From NCBI GenBank assembly GCA_000980705.1, contig LBCK01000003.1, forward strand, positions 248,001 to 312,000: DNA of 64,000 bases, written 5' to 3'. The position numbers and the translations under genes were made by a program. A model generated the notes under the pieces. The model ran no database searches and was not told where the DNA came from. It worked only from the letters and a program-made list of their open reading frames with translations. Positions 25,196-32,800 of this stretch are shown here, in pieces. Numbering within the stretch: position 1 is the first letter of the stretch; every line of letters begins with the position of its first letter. This DNA comes from Ruminococcus sp. UNK.MGS-30 (lineage in GTDB: Bacteria; Bacillota; Clostridia; Oscillospirales; Ruminococcaceae).

Positions 25196-26317
25196 TTATT
25201 TTTTCTGAACGGTATACTGCCTTGCAATACGGCATTCCGGTGCAAGATCGAACGAATACAAAACCGCCGCAAACAGCCATTTCAATGGCTTCATCAGCAA
25301 ATACACCAGATCCGCCCGAAACGGCGTAGTGATTTTTTGCGAAAGCGGATAGCCGTGATTATCGTAGAAATGCCGTACCAGACGCGGCAGACGTTCCTGA
25401 AGCAGTTCTTCAAAGGCATTCGCCACGGCAAGCTGTCGGTTTACCACGATCACAGCACCACGGCGATACCCCAGCCGAAGCGGACGCACCAGTTTCCGGT
25501 GTCCGCCGGCGGCAACTGTACAAAGATAATGTCCCTTATATTCCAAAGGAGGCGGCGGAAGCTGCTGTGAAAATGTCCAGTCCGCCGTCTGGGTAAACGC
25601 TTGAACTGTGCCGTCTGCACCTTGTCCGCAAAGAATCAGCACTATTTCCAGCACTGCCGCAAGGGGCAGCACCAGCAAAAAGGCAGCCAGCCGAAAATGT
25701 GACGTCTTTTCTAAAAACTGATACAGCCGAAGCACCCAACGCCGCCGGAATACTATCTGTCGTTCCCGCAGAAGCCTTGTCTGTCCGGCGATATGCCGGC
25801 GGATTCCCATCGCAGACAACAGCAGCAGATTGCCGTGATAAAGGTAGAAATACCAATCCAGAAACCTGTGAAGATCTGCCTGTTCGGCAATCTGCACTGC
25901 CAGAAGTATCTGCATGATATTTCCCACCAGCACCCTTGCCACTGCACCGGCAGAAACCAGCGGCGGCAACTGTTCCGGTCTGCACCAGAGCAAAAGCACC
26001 AACCCGACGATTCCCACCAAAACCGGCAGCCAGAAAGAAAGCGCATGCGACGAGTCGATCAGATTGTGGGTCTGAAAGGTATATGTCGCCTGGTCATAAT
26101 CCTTTCCGCTATATTCAAACTCCACGCACAACAGAAGAAAATACTCTGCCGCACCAATTCCCATGGAAAGTCCGGCAAACACTCTGGGAGCCAGCTTTCT
26201 CCTGCCGCTGCACTCCGCAAAAAGATTCCACAAATTCAGTGCAGTCAGCACAAACGGAGGTACAAGAAACAATGCCCAAAGCAGAAAAGCTTTCAGTTGC
26301 ATTAGCAGTTCCGTCAT
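25196..26317 (-). CDS. Membrane protein, DUF6688-like, unknown function
   Basis: The 373-residue product has about six hydrophobic segments in its first 235 residues (for example FLLWALFLVPPFVLTALNLW, FWLPVLVGIVGLVLLLW and AAFLLVLPLAAVLEIVLIL). A cytosolic or external C-terminal domain follows, with GHYLCTVAAGGHRKLVRPLR, VVNRQLAVANAFEELLQERLP and DNHGYPLSQ. I recall this C-terminal pattern from DUF6688 proteins of Bacillota; the match is from memory. The start overlaps the rimI stop by four bases, so it is translationally coupled to rimI. Confidence 0.75.
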   Translation of the reverse strand: MTELLMQLKAFLLWALFLVPPFVLTALNLWNLFAECSGRRKLAPRVFAGLSMGIGAAEYFLLLCVEFEYSGKDYDQATYTFQTHNLIDSSHALSFWLPVLVGIVGLVLLLWCRPEQLPPLVSAGAVARVLVGNIMQILLAVQIAEQADLHRFLDWYFYLYHGNLLLLSAMGIRRHIAGQTRLLRERQIVFRRRWVLRLYQFLEKTSHFRLAAFLLVLPLAAVLEIVLILCGQGADGTVQAFTQTADWTFSQQLPPPPLEYKGHYLCTVAAGGHRKLVRPLRLGYRRGAVIVVNRQLAVANAFEELLQERLPRLVRHFYDNHGYPLSQKITTPFRADLVYLLMKPLKWLFAAVLYSFDLAPECRIARQYTVQKK

Positions 26318-26760
26318 GTTTTTTTCACCTCTCGTGTCATCAGCACAGCACCTTCCTCTGGAGCGTGATAATACCGTTTCCGAAAGCCCACCTGCCGATA
26401 GCCTGCGGATTCATACAGGGCAATGGCGGCGGCGTTGGACTCCCGCACTTCCAGCCAGAATTCGCTTTCCGGGAACTGCCCGTGCGCCCAGTCCAGCAGC
26501 TGTCTTCCGATGCCCTGCCGCCGGAACGCCGGCGAAACGGCAATATCGTCCAGATTTACGGCGTCGCCGGTACGGGATACTGCCGCATAGCCGCAGAGTT
26601 TCCCATCCACTTTGGCGCACCAGATGCGGTTGTAGCAGCAGCACATGGTCTGCCGGAAAACATTTTCCGACCACGGATCGGGAAAGCACTGCTCTGCCAG
26701 TTCCGCCAGCGCCGCCAGATCCTGTTCCGATGCCGGAACGATCTCAGCCTTTTGCTTCAT
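26314..26760 (-). CDS. rimI: Ribosomal protein S18-alanine N-acetyltransferase
   Basis: GNAT enzyme of 148 residues. Acetyl-CoA-binding motif A is VSPAFRRQGIGRQLLDWAH (about residues 73-91), followed by LEVRESNAAAIALYESAGYRQVGFRKRYY, the RimI-typical end. It acetylates the N-terminus of S18 in model bacteria. The start overlaps the polA 3' end by 17 bases. Its place upstream of tsaD agrees with the rimI-tsa linkage seen widely. Confidence 0.92.
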   Translation of the reverse strand: MKQKAEIVPASEQDLAALAELAEQCFPDPWSENVFRQTMCCCYNRIWCAKVDGKLCGYAAVSRTGDAVNLDDIAVSPAFRRQGIGRQLLDWAHGQFPESEFWLEVRESNAAAIALYESAGYRQVGFRKRYYHAPEEGAVLMTREVKKT

Positions 26761-29335
26761 ACCAACTCTCCCCCATACTTACATCTGCCGTCAGCGGCAC
26801 CGGGAACTTTGCCTGCTCCTCCGGCGAAAGGGTGTTGCGAATCACGTTCTGCATTTCTTCCCCCAGCACCTTTCCGGCAAGCACAGCGTGCTGTTCCGGC
26901 ACTTCTACGATCAGTTCATCGTGTACCTGCAAGATCAGCTTTGCATCCGGCACATCCCGTTTCAGCCGCTGGTACACATAGATCATGGCAAGCTTGATGA
27001 TATCTGCCGCTGTTCCCTGAATGGGCGTGTTCATGGCGATGCGCTTTCCAGCCGCCTGCACCATTTTATTGGACGCCAGCAGTTCCGGCACAGGCCGCCG
27101 CCGCTTGAAATAGGTAGTAACATAGCCGTTGATCTTCGCCGTGTCCACAGTCTTGTCCATAAATGCGCCGACGCTGGGGAACTGTGCCATATAGTTCTGG
27201 ATATACTGGTTCGCCTGGCGCACGGTAACATGGATATCCTGGGACAGGGAAAAAGCACCCATGCCATAGAGGATGCCGAAGTTTACCGCTTTGGCGGCGC
27301 TCCGCATTTCCGGTGTTACCATTTCACGGGGCATATCGAATACCTGCGCCGCAGTGGCTGCGTGAATGTCTGCGCCGCTGAGGAACGCCTCCTGCATCTG
27401 CTTGTCGCCGCTGAGGTTTGCCAGCAGCCGCAGTTCGATCTGGCTGTAGTCCGCATCCAGCAGTACACAGCCCTCCCGTGCCACAAAGAATTTCCGCATA
27501 TTTCGTCCCAGCTCTGTGCGTACCGGGATATTCTGCAGGTTCGGCTCTGTGGAGGAGATACGTCCCGTCCGGGTCTCCGTCTGTTTGTATACAGTGTGGA
27601 TTCTGCCGTCCTCGCCCACCGTTTTCAGCAGCCCGTCTACATAGGTAGAACGCAGCTTGCTGTACTGCCGCCATTTCAGCACATAGTCCACGATGGCATA
27701 TTCGCCCCGGAGCTTTTCCAGAATGTCCGCATTGGTGGAATAGCCGGTCTTGGTCTTTTTGCCGTGGGGCAGCTGCATTTCACCGAACAGCACCTCGCCC
27801 AGCTGTTTGGGTGAACCAATATTAAAGGTATGCCCTGCCTCGTCATAGATCATCTGCTGCATTTCTTCCAGCTGTTCGGACAGGTATACGCCAAAATCCC
27901 GGACACCCTGCTGGTCGATGGCGATGCCGTCATGTTCCATTGCCGCCAGCACAACGGTCAGCTGCTGTTCGAAGTGCAGCAGACGGGTCATATCCTGTTC
28001 CTCTACCAGTTTCTGCATGGCAGTACAGAGCCCCGGCAGTGCCGCCAGATCTGCAAATTCGCCCTGGCTCCGGTGATACGGCACGTGATAAGTCACGCAG
28101 AGCCTTTCAATTTCGTATGCAGATGTGGTGGAGTTCAGCAGATATGCGGCAATTTCGCCGTCCTGTGCTGACGGGGATTCGCTGTCCGGCGTTACGCCGT
28201 GTGCCAGCAGCCAGCGATACTGAGGCTTTGCGCTGAAAGTGAGACGCTGCATCTGGAACAGCTCCTGCCACAGGCTTTCTTCAGTCGTGGTGTAGACGAT
28301 TTCCGGGGCATCCTGGTGAGAAACGCAGACACGTGTTCCATCAAACAGACAGCACGGCAGCTGCTCCGGTGCAGCCTTCCAGCGTTTCAAAATTTCCGCC
28401 GTGAGCGGCTGTTCTGTCAGATCCTTTGCCTTCTCTGCCGGTGCAGCTTTTGCTGTGTCCGATGCGCCGGCAGATTCTCCGGAAATTTTCAGCTTGTCCA
28501 GCAGTTTTGCCATTTCCAGTTCCAGCAGCAGCTTTCGCACTTCCTCTGTCTGCACCGGCTGCGGCACATAGTCCTGCACATCTGTGTCAATGGGGATATC
28601 CGTCACGATGGTTGCCAGCCACTTGCTTTCCTTTGCCGCATCTTGTCCCACGGTCAACTTGGTGTGTACCGATTTGGTCAGCTTTGCCTCTTCCAGGTGG
28701 GCATACAGATTCTCGATCGTTTCCCACTCCTGCACCAACTTGGACGCCGTTTTCTGTCCCACGCCTGCCACGCCGGAAATGTTGTCCGAGCTGTCCCCCA
28801 TGAGTGCTTTCAGATCAATCAGTGACAGCGGCGCAAACCCGTATTCCTCCCGGAAACGCTCCGGCGTAAACGGGATCGTCTCCTTATTGGTGGTCAGACG
28901 CACGGTAACCCGGTCATTGACCAGCTGTAAGCTGTCCCGGTCTCCGGTCAGAATCACGCAGTCTGCATCCTGCGCTTTACAGGCGGCAGCCAGCGTTCCC
29001 AGAATGTCGTCTGCCTCGTAGCCCTCACAGGTCACTACCCGGATGCCCAGCAGTGTCAGCAGCTGTTTCATATAGGGCAGCTGCATGGCAAGCTCCTCCG
29101 GCATTCCCTTTCGGTTTGCCTTATAGGACGCCACCGCCTTGTGCCGGAACGTGGGCTTGCGCAGGTCGAACGCCACTGCAATTGCATCGGGCTGTACCTC
29201 GTCCCGATTTTTCAGAAAGATATTCATAAAGCCAAAAATGGCATGGGTAAAAATGCCCTGTGTATTGCTCAGCGGACGTATTCCGTAGAACGCACGGTTC
29301 AGAATACTGTTTCCGTCAATGGCAAGTAATTTCAT
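26744..29335 (-). CDS. polA: DNA polymerase I
   Basis: Replication and repair polymerase of 863 residues. The N-terminal 5'-nuclease domain (about 1-290) has LLAIDGNSILNRAFYGI, ALMGDSSDNI and GVGQKTASKLV. The middle domain (about 300-460) has the fold position of the 3'-5' exonuclease but lacks the DxE metal motif, so proofreading is probably absent, as in several Bacillota. The polymerase domain (about 470-863) carries motif A DADYSQIELRLLA, motif B RSAAKAVNFGILYGMG and motif C QVHDELIVEV. The ATG at 29335 is preceded by AGGAGG. First gene of the operon with rimI, a DUF6688-like gene and tsaD; a structured 95-nt leader precedes it. Confidence 0.97.
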   Translation of the reverse strand: MKLLAIDGNSILNRAFYGIRPLSNTQGIFTHAIFGFMNIFLKNRDEVQPDAIAVAFDLRKPTFRHKAVASYKANRKGMPEELAMQLPYMKQLLTLLGIRVVTCEGYEADDILGTLAAACKAQDADCVILTGDRDSLQLVNDRVTVRLTTNKETIPFTPERFREEYGFAPLSLIDLKALMGDSSDNISGVAGVGQKTASKLVQEWETIENLYAHLEEAKLTKSVHTKLTVGQDAAKESKWLATIVTDIPIDTDVQDYVPQPVQTEEVRKLLLELEMAKLLDKLKISGESAGASDTAKAAPAEKAKDLTEQPLTAEILKRWKAAPEQLPCCLFDGTRVCVSHQDAPEIVYTTTEESLWQELFQMQRLTFSAKPQYRWLLAHGVTPDSESPSAQDGEIAAYLLNSTTSAYEIERLCVTYHVPYHRSQGEFADLAALPGLCTAMQKLVEEQDMTRLLHFEQQLTVVLAAMEHDGIAIDQQGVRDFGVYLSEQLEEMQQMIYDEAGHTFNIGSPKQLGEVLFGEMQLPHGKKTKTGYSTNADILEKLRGEYAIVDYVLKWRQYSKLRSTYVDGLLKTVGEDGRIHTVYKQTETRTGRISSTEPNLQNIPVRTELGRNMRKFFVAREGCVLLDADYSQIELRLLANLSGDKQMQEAFLSGADIHAATAAQVFDMPREMVTPEMRSAAKAVNFGILYGMGAFSLSQDIHVTVRQANQYIQNYMAQFPSVGAFMDKTVDTAKINGYVTTYFKRRRPVPELLASNKMVQAAGKRIAMNTPIQGTAADIIKLAMIYVYQRLKRDVPDAKLILQVHDELIVEVPEQHAVLAGKVLGEEMQNVIRNTLSPEEQAKFPVPLTADVSMGESWYEAKG

Positions 29336-29438
29336 ATATTCCTCCTGTCGCCAGAACCAATGGTGCTGACTGGTTTCAGTTTGGGCAGCACCGCACAAAG
29401 CTTATGCAGCGTAGGGTGTTGCCTTTGGGTTCTTATCT

Positions 29439-29467
29439 AGTATAACACATTTTTGCGGAATTGTACA
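29439..29467 (-). promoter_or_regulatory. polA operon promoter
   Basis: Minus-strand TGTACA (complement of 29462-29467), 17-bp spacer, TATACT (complement of 29439-29444). The leader down to the ATG can form an outer stem (29353-29360 with 29424-29433, one bulge) and an inner 7-bp stem GGTGCTG/CAGCACC (29362-29368 with 29386-29392). Confidence 0.75.
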
Positions 29468-29481
29468 GGATTTTTACAGCT

Positions 29482-29695
29482 CGGAAATCAATTTCCATGA
29501 TAGCCTCCCCTGAAAGGGGAGGGGGACCGCCGTTAGGCGGTGGAGAGGTTTTTTATTATGACGTTTTCGGCATATAAGCGGAAACCCCTCAGTCAGTGCT
29601 ACGCACTGCCAGCTCCCCTTTCAGGGGCGCCTCACTTGCCAAATTTCATAATATTGTACAATTTTAATCAATATATTTTTGAAAATTGATTTCCG
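29482..29695. repeat. MITE-like intergenic element
   Basis: Outer inverted repeats of 13 bp (CGGAAATCAATTT at 29482-29494 and its complement at 29683-29695) enclose an inner 15-bp inverted pair (CCCCTGAAAGGGGAG at 29507-29521 and its complement at 29613-29627). A GGACCGCCGTTAGGCGGT hairpin lies between. Similar CTCCCCT/AGGGGAG modules are, as I recall, common interspersed repeats in gut Oscillospiraceae. No coding potential. With the polA promoter and tRNA terminator it explains the gene-free stretch 29336-29801. Confidence 0.65.
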
Positions 29696-29757
29696 TGTTT
29701 TTGCAGTAACAGCGTTTCAACGTACACTGCTGCACCTGCATTTCCCACACAAAACAA

Positions 29758-29796
29758 AACACGCAGTCCCGGAAATCTTCCCGAAACTGCGTGTTA
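29758..29796 (-). terminator. tRNA-Pro terminator
   Basis: Stem AACACGCAGT/ACTGCGTGTT extended by CGGG pairs, directly after the CCA end, with T-rich sequence on the minus strand. Confidence 0.8.
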
Positions 29797-29801
29797 TTTT
29801 C

Positions 29802-29877
29802 TGGTCTGAGTGACCCGACTTGAACGGGCGGCCTCTACCACCCCAAGGTAGCACGCTACCAACTGCGCCACACCCAG
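29802..29877 (-). tRNA. tRNA-Pro (anticodon GGG)
   Basis: On the minus strand a full cloverleaf: acceptor CTGGGTG/CACTCAG (one G-U), D arm GCGC/GCGT, anticodon arm CTACC-TTGGGGT-GGTAG with anticodon GGG, T arm GCCCG-TTCAAGT-CGGGT, discriminator A and an encoded CCA. 76 nt including CCA. It reads CCC and CCU proline codons. It has its own promoter and terminator. Confidence 0.96.
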
Positions 29878-29908
29878 ATAAAGTGCTTTCTGCACACCAG
29901 CATATATG

Positions 29909-29937
29909 ATTATAGCATATTCCTTTCCGATTGTCAA
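29909..29937 (-). promoter_or_regulatory. tRNA-Pro promoter
   Basis: Minus-strand TTGACA (complement of 29932-29937), 17-bp spacer, TATAAT (complement of 29909-29914): a perfect consensus promoter, as expected for a stable RNA. Confidence 0.9.
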
Positions 29938-30010
29938 TAACTGCCGAGAAAACTATTTGTGATATAGATAAATCAAGAAACAAACTGTATTGACCGATAC
30001 TCCAGAGGAA

Positions 30011-30295
30011 TTACATTTCGCTGTCGAAGATGCACTTTTTCTCAATTGCACTACCGAATTCCGACTTCCACTGGATATGCAGGTCGCTGTTGTCCCATCC
30101 GGAAAGCGCATCATTTTCCATATGCAGTGCGATCATCAGATCATATCGGTTCTCACGAGGTGTTACATTTTCCTTGATATCCACCGCCTGGATGCCCGGA
30201 ATTTTTACTGCATCCGCATACAGCGTCCGCACCTTTTCGGCAAGGTGCTTTTTGTCTACGCCCTGTATCCATTTCACAATAATATAATGTACCAT
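30011..30295 (-). CDS. Dabb (stress-responsive alpha/beta barrel) family protein
   Basis: 94 residues; the sequence MVHYIIVKWIQGVDKKHL at the start and NRYDLMIALHMENDAL in the middle match the ferredoxin-like Dabb fold, which dimerises into a small barrel. Members range from stress proteins to small-molecule cyclases, so function is open. Located 18 bases after a hypothetical gene on the same strand; both probably share the promoter at 30686-30714. Confidence 0.8.
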   Translation of the reverse strand: MVHYIIVKWIQGVDKKHLAEKVRTLYADAVKIPGIQAVDIKENVTPRENRYDLMIALHMENDALSGWDNSDLHIQWKSEFGSAIEKKCIFDSEM

Positions 30296-30313
30296 ATTGT
30301 TTTCCCTCCGTTT

Positions 30314-30646
30314 TTAGAAGTTGTTTCTGTAGAGTTTCAGCCAGTCATCAACAGAAAGACCGCCGATCTCCTCGAACACAACGTTTTCCCATCGTTCCCG
30401 TAATGACCGACCGTCATAGATCGGCGCATTCAGTAATTCATAAGCCGTATCAAATTCACAGCCATCCGGAACATCGCAGTAACCAACCCAATATGGTTTC
30501 TGAAACGCTCTCAGACAGCCCAGGTAGTGTTCGGATTTGTCAGCGTCATCGTTAAAATAAAAGCGTGTTTCATCCACCAGGAACATATGATCCCGTTCTA
30601 AAATCCACAGGAATTTTTCATAAGAAAAAGGGTTGCCTGTTGTCAT
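30314..30646 (-). CDS. Hypothetical protein
   Basis: Not recognised. 110 residues, acidic and rich in aromatic residues (EKFLWILERDHMFLVDETRFYFND, CLRAFQKPYWVGYCDVPDG, WENVVFEEIGGLSVDDWLKLY), soluble, no signal peptide. Two ATGs occur in frame: 30658 and 30646. The bases between them spell GGAGGAAAA, a ribosome site, so the second ATG is the real start. Co-transcribed with the Dabb gene. Confidence 0.75.
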   Translation of the reverse strand: MTTGNPFSYEKFLWILERDHMFLVDETRFYFNDDADKSEHYLGCLRAFQKPYWVGYCDVPDGCEFDTAYELLNAPIYDGRSLRERWENVVFEEIGGLSVDDWLKLYRNNF

Positions 30647-30685
30647 ATTTTCCTCCATGCCGTGCTTGTATTACTTCCAGTTTAC

Positions 30686-30714
30686 ATTATAGCACAGCAA
30701 AGTCAGAAATGCAA
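30686..30714 (-). promoter_or_regulatory. Promoter of the hypothetical/Dabb gene pair
   Basis: Minus-strand TTGCAT (complement of 30709-30714), 17-bp spacer, TATAAT (complement of 30686-30691). Confidence 0.85.
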
Positions 30715-30734
30715 CATTCTCCGCACAACTTCAA

Positions 30735-30776
30735 AAAAAGAGCATCTCAGCCAAATTAGCCGAAATGCCCTCTTTT
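30735..30776 (-). terminator. Terminator of the Fe-S scaffold/GGGtGRT operon
   Basis: Imperfect stem with arms AAAAAGAG and CTCTTTTT and an inner GGC-rich helix; it lies 31 bases beyond the GGGtGRT stop and ends in Ts on the minus strand. Confidence 0.65.
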
Positions 30777-30806
30777 TCTATTTACATGGAAAATCCACGC
30801 AGTTTC

Positions 30807-31826
30807 TTAGAATTTGCCAGCCTTAGCAGCTTCTTCAACAGATACTGCAACAGCAACAGTAGCGCCAACCATCGGGTTGTTGCCCATGCCGATCAGACCC
30901 ATCATTTCTACGTGAGCCGGAACGGAAGAGGAACCTGCGAACTGTGCGTCAGAGTGCATACGTCCCATTGTATCGGTCATACCATAGGATGCCGGACCTG
31001 CTGCCATATTGTCCGGGTGCAGGGTACGGCCTGTACCGCCGCCGGATGCAACAGAGAAGTACTTCTTGCCCTTTTCGATACATTCCTTCTTGTAAGTACC
31101 AGCTACCGGGTGCTGGAAACGTGTCGGGTTGGTGGAGTTACCAGTGATGGAAACGTCTACGCCTTCCTTCCACATGATTGCAACGCCTTCGGTAACGTCA
31201 TTTGCACCGTAGCAGTTAACCTTTGCACGAGGGCTGTTTGCATCCTTGGAATAGCACTTGCGGAATACTTCCTTGACTTCGCCGGTGTAGTAGTCCATCT
31301 CGGTCTCTACATAGGTAAAGCCGTTTACACGAGCGATGATCTGTGCAGCGTCCTTGCCCAGACCGTTCAGGATAACACGCAGCGGTTCCTTACGAACCTT
31401 GTTTGCCTTTTCAGCAATACCGATCGCACCCTCAGCAGCAGCGAAAGATTCGTGACCAGCCAGGAATGCGAAACACTTGGTGTCTTCTTCCAGCAGCATC
31501 TTGCCCAGGTTACCGTGACCCAGACCAACTTTTCTCTGGTCAGCAACAGAGCCAGGGATGCAGAATGCCTGCAGACCTTCACCGATTGCAGCAGCAGCGT
31601 CAGCAGCTCTGCGGCAGCCCTTCTTGATTGCGATAGCTGCGCCAACGGTATAAGCCCACTTTGCGTTTTCGAAACAGATCGGCTGAATGCCCTCTACCAT
31701 CTTGTATACATCCAGGCCAGCTGCCTTGGTTACTTCAGCAGCGCCCTCAATAGAGTCGATGCCATATTCTTTCAGAACAGCCAGAATCTGCTTTTCTCTT
31801 CTCTCATATGATTCAAATAATGCCAT
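30807..31826 (-). CDS. GGGtGRT protein (conserved, function unknown)
   Basis: The 339-residue product carries the family signature GGGTGRTLHPDNMAAGPASYG near residue 265 and the C-terminal SSSVPAHVEMMGLIGMGNNPMVGA. Other conserved stretches are HGNLGKMLLEEDTKCFAFLAGHE and GANDVTEGVAIMWKEGVDVSI. The family is named for this motif and is found mainly in anaerobes; no activity is established to my knowledge. It lies 20 bases downstream of an IscU/NifU-like scaffold gene, a recurring pairing, which hints at Fe-S or metal-related biology. Confidence 0.9.
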   Translation of the reverse strand: MALFESYERREKQILAVLKEYGIDSIEGAAEVTKAAGLDVYKMVEGIQPICFENAKWAYTVGAAIAIKKGCRRAADAAAAIGEGLQAFCIPGSVADQRKVGLGHGNLGKMLLEEDTKCFAFLAGHESFAAAEGAIGIAEKANKVRKEPLRVILNGLGKDAAQIIARVNGFTYVETEMDYYTGEVKEVFRKCYSKDANSPRAKVNCYGANDVTEGVAIMWKEGVDVSITGNSTNPTRFQHPVAGTYKKECIEKGKKYFSVASGGGTGRTLHPDNMAAGPASYGMTDTMGRMHSDAQFAGSSSVPAHVEMMGLIGMGNNPMVGATVAVAVSVEEAAKAGKF

Positions 31827-31846
31827 GGGGTGTTTCCTCCTGTTCC

Positions 31847-32539
31847 TTATTCTTTTCTCGGGTCAACAAACTTCACTGCATCAGCAACACGGCCGTACTG
31901 ACCCTGTGCCTTTTCGAAAGCAGTGTTTGCATCGTCACCAGCCTTGATGAAGTCCATCATCTTGCCGAAGTTTACAAACTTGTAGCCGATAATCTCATCA
32001 TCTTCGTCCAGAGCAATCTTGGTAACATAGCCATCGGTCATTTCCAGATAGCGGGGACCCTTCTTCAGAGTGCTGTACATGGTACCAACCTGAGAACGCA
32101 GACCCTTACCCAGATCTTCCAGACCAGCGCCGATCGGCAGACCTTCTTCAGAGAATGCACTCTGTGTACGGCCGTATACGATCTGCAGGAACAGTTCACG
32201 CATTGCAGTATTGATCGCATCGCAAACGAGGTCTGTATTCAGTGCCTCCAGAATGGTTCTGCCCGGCAGAACTTCTGCTGCCATAGCAGCGGAATGGGTC
32301 ATACCGGAACATCCGATGGTCTCCACCAGAGCTTCCTGGATTACGCCTTCCTTTACGTTCAGGGTCAGCTTACAGGCACCCTGCTGCGGTGCGCACCAGC
32401 CCACACCGTGTGTCAGACCGGAAATGTCAGAGATTTCCTTTGCCTTTACCCACTTTGCTTCCTCAGGAATCGGTGCAGCACCGTGCTGAACGCCCTGTTT
32501 TACGCAGCACATTTCGTTTACTTCGTTTGAATAAATCAT
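31847..32539 (-). CDS. IscU/NifU-like iron-sulfur cluster scaffold protein
   Basis: The 230-residue product has an N-terminal IscU/NifU-N-like region with Cys in HGVGWCAPQQGACKLTL and VETIGCSGMTHSAAMAAEVLPG, resembling the scaffold Cys loop. A longer C-terminal extension (YLEMTDGYVTKIALDEDDEIIGYKFVNFGKMMDF) is not found in standard IscU. The ATG at 32539 follows AGGAG; longer in-frame starts cross the promoter. First gene of a two-gene operon with the GGGtGRT gene. A role in building or carrying an Fe-S cluster for a specific client is inferred. A DtxR-like palindrome lies upstream at 32660-32675. Confidence 0.82.
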   Translation of the reverse strand: MIYSNEVNEMCCVKQGVQHGAAPIPEEAKWVKAKEISDISGLTHGVGWCAPQQGACKLTLNVKEGVIQEALVETIGCSGMTHSAAMAAEVLPGRTILEALNTDLVCDAINTAMRELFLQIVYGRTQSAFSEEGLPIGAGLEDLGKGLRSQVGTMYSTLKKGPRYLEMTDGYVTKIALDEDDEIIGYKFVNFGKMMDFIKAGDDANTAFEKAQGQYGRVADAVKFVDPRKE

Positions 32540-32591
32540 GGTCAAACTCCTTTCATGATATGGCATTGTATACGATCTGCATACGTCCTCT

Positions 32592-32620
32592 ATTATACAC
32601 CATCTTCCGGCAGGAATCAA
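32592..32620 (-). promoter_or_regulatory. Promoter of the Fe-S scaffold/GGGtGRT operon
   Basis: Minus-strand TTGATT (complement of 32615-32620), 17-bp spacer, TATAAT (complement of 32592-32597). Confidence 0.85.
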
Positions 32621-32659
32621 GCATTTTCTGTAAATTTCTTACCAATCATCCTAATCTTG

Positions 32660-32675
32660 GTTAGTCTAGGCTAAC
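32660..32675. promoter_or_regulatory. DtxR/IdeR-like palindrome between the Fe-S operon and the MATE gene
   Basis: GTTAGTCTAGGCTAAC: arms GTTAG/CTAAC and centre CTAG, 14 of 16 positions symmetric. Aligned to the DtxR/IdeR consensus TTAGGTTAGGCTAACCTAA, 14 of 19 positions agree. It lies 40 bp upstream of the -35 of the Fe-S operon and about 54 bp upstream of that of the MATE gene, so which promoter it serves is unclear. Confidence 0.45.
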
Positions 32676-32728
32676 TACAGTGTGATTGCTCCCTCTGTGC
32701 CGCAACTTGATTTGTTCATAAGAAACGG

Positions 32729-32758
32729 TTGACTTTTCCACGATGCTCGTCCTATACT
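32729..32758 (+). promoter_or_regulatory. Promoter of the MATE gene
   Basis: TTGACT (32729-32734), 18-bp spacer, TATACT (32753-32758). A short dyad TACTG/CAGTA (32755-32773) overlaps the -10 and start site and could be an operator. Confidence 0.75.
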
Positions 32759-32800
32759 GATTATATTACAGTAATTTTGACAAGGAGTATGTAAGACATC

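Noticed and set aside
29802..29877. tRNA-Pro as an integration (att) site of a mobile element
   Set aside because: No integrase and no direct repeat of the tRNA 3' end was seen in the window; only a MITE-like repeat lies nearby.
32755..32773. TACTG/CAGTA dyad at the MATE promoter as a MarR operator
   Set aside because: Arms are only 5 bp with a 9-bp A/T-rich centre; too weak to call, so mentioned only within the promoter entry.
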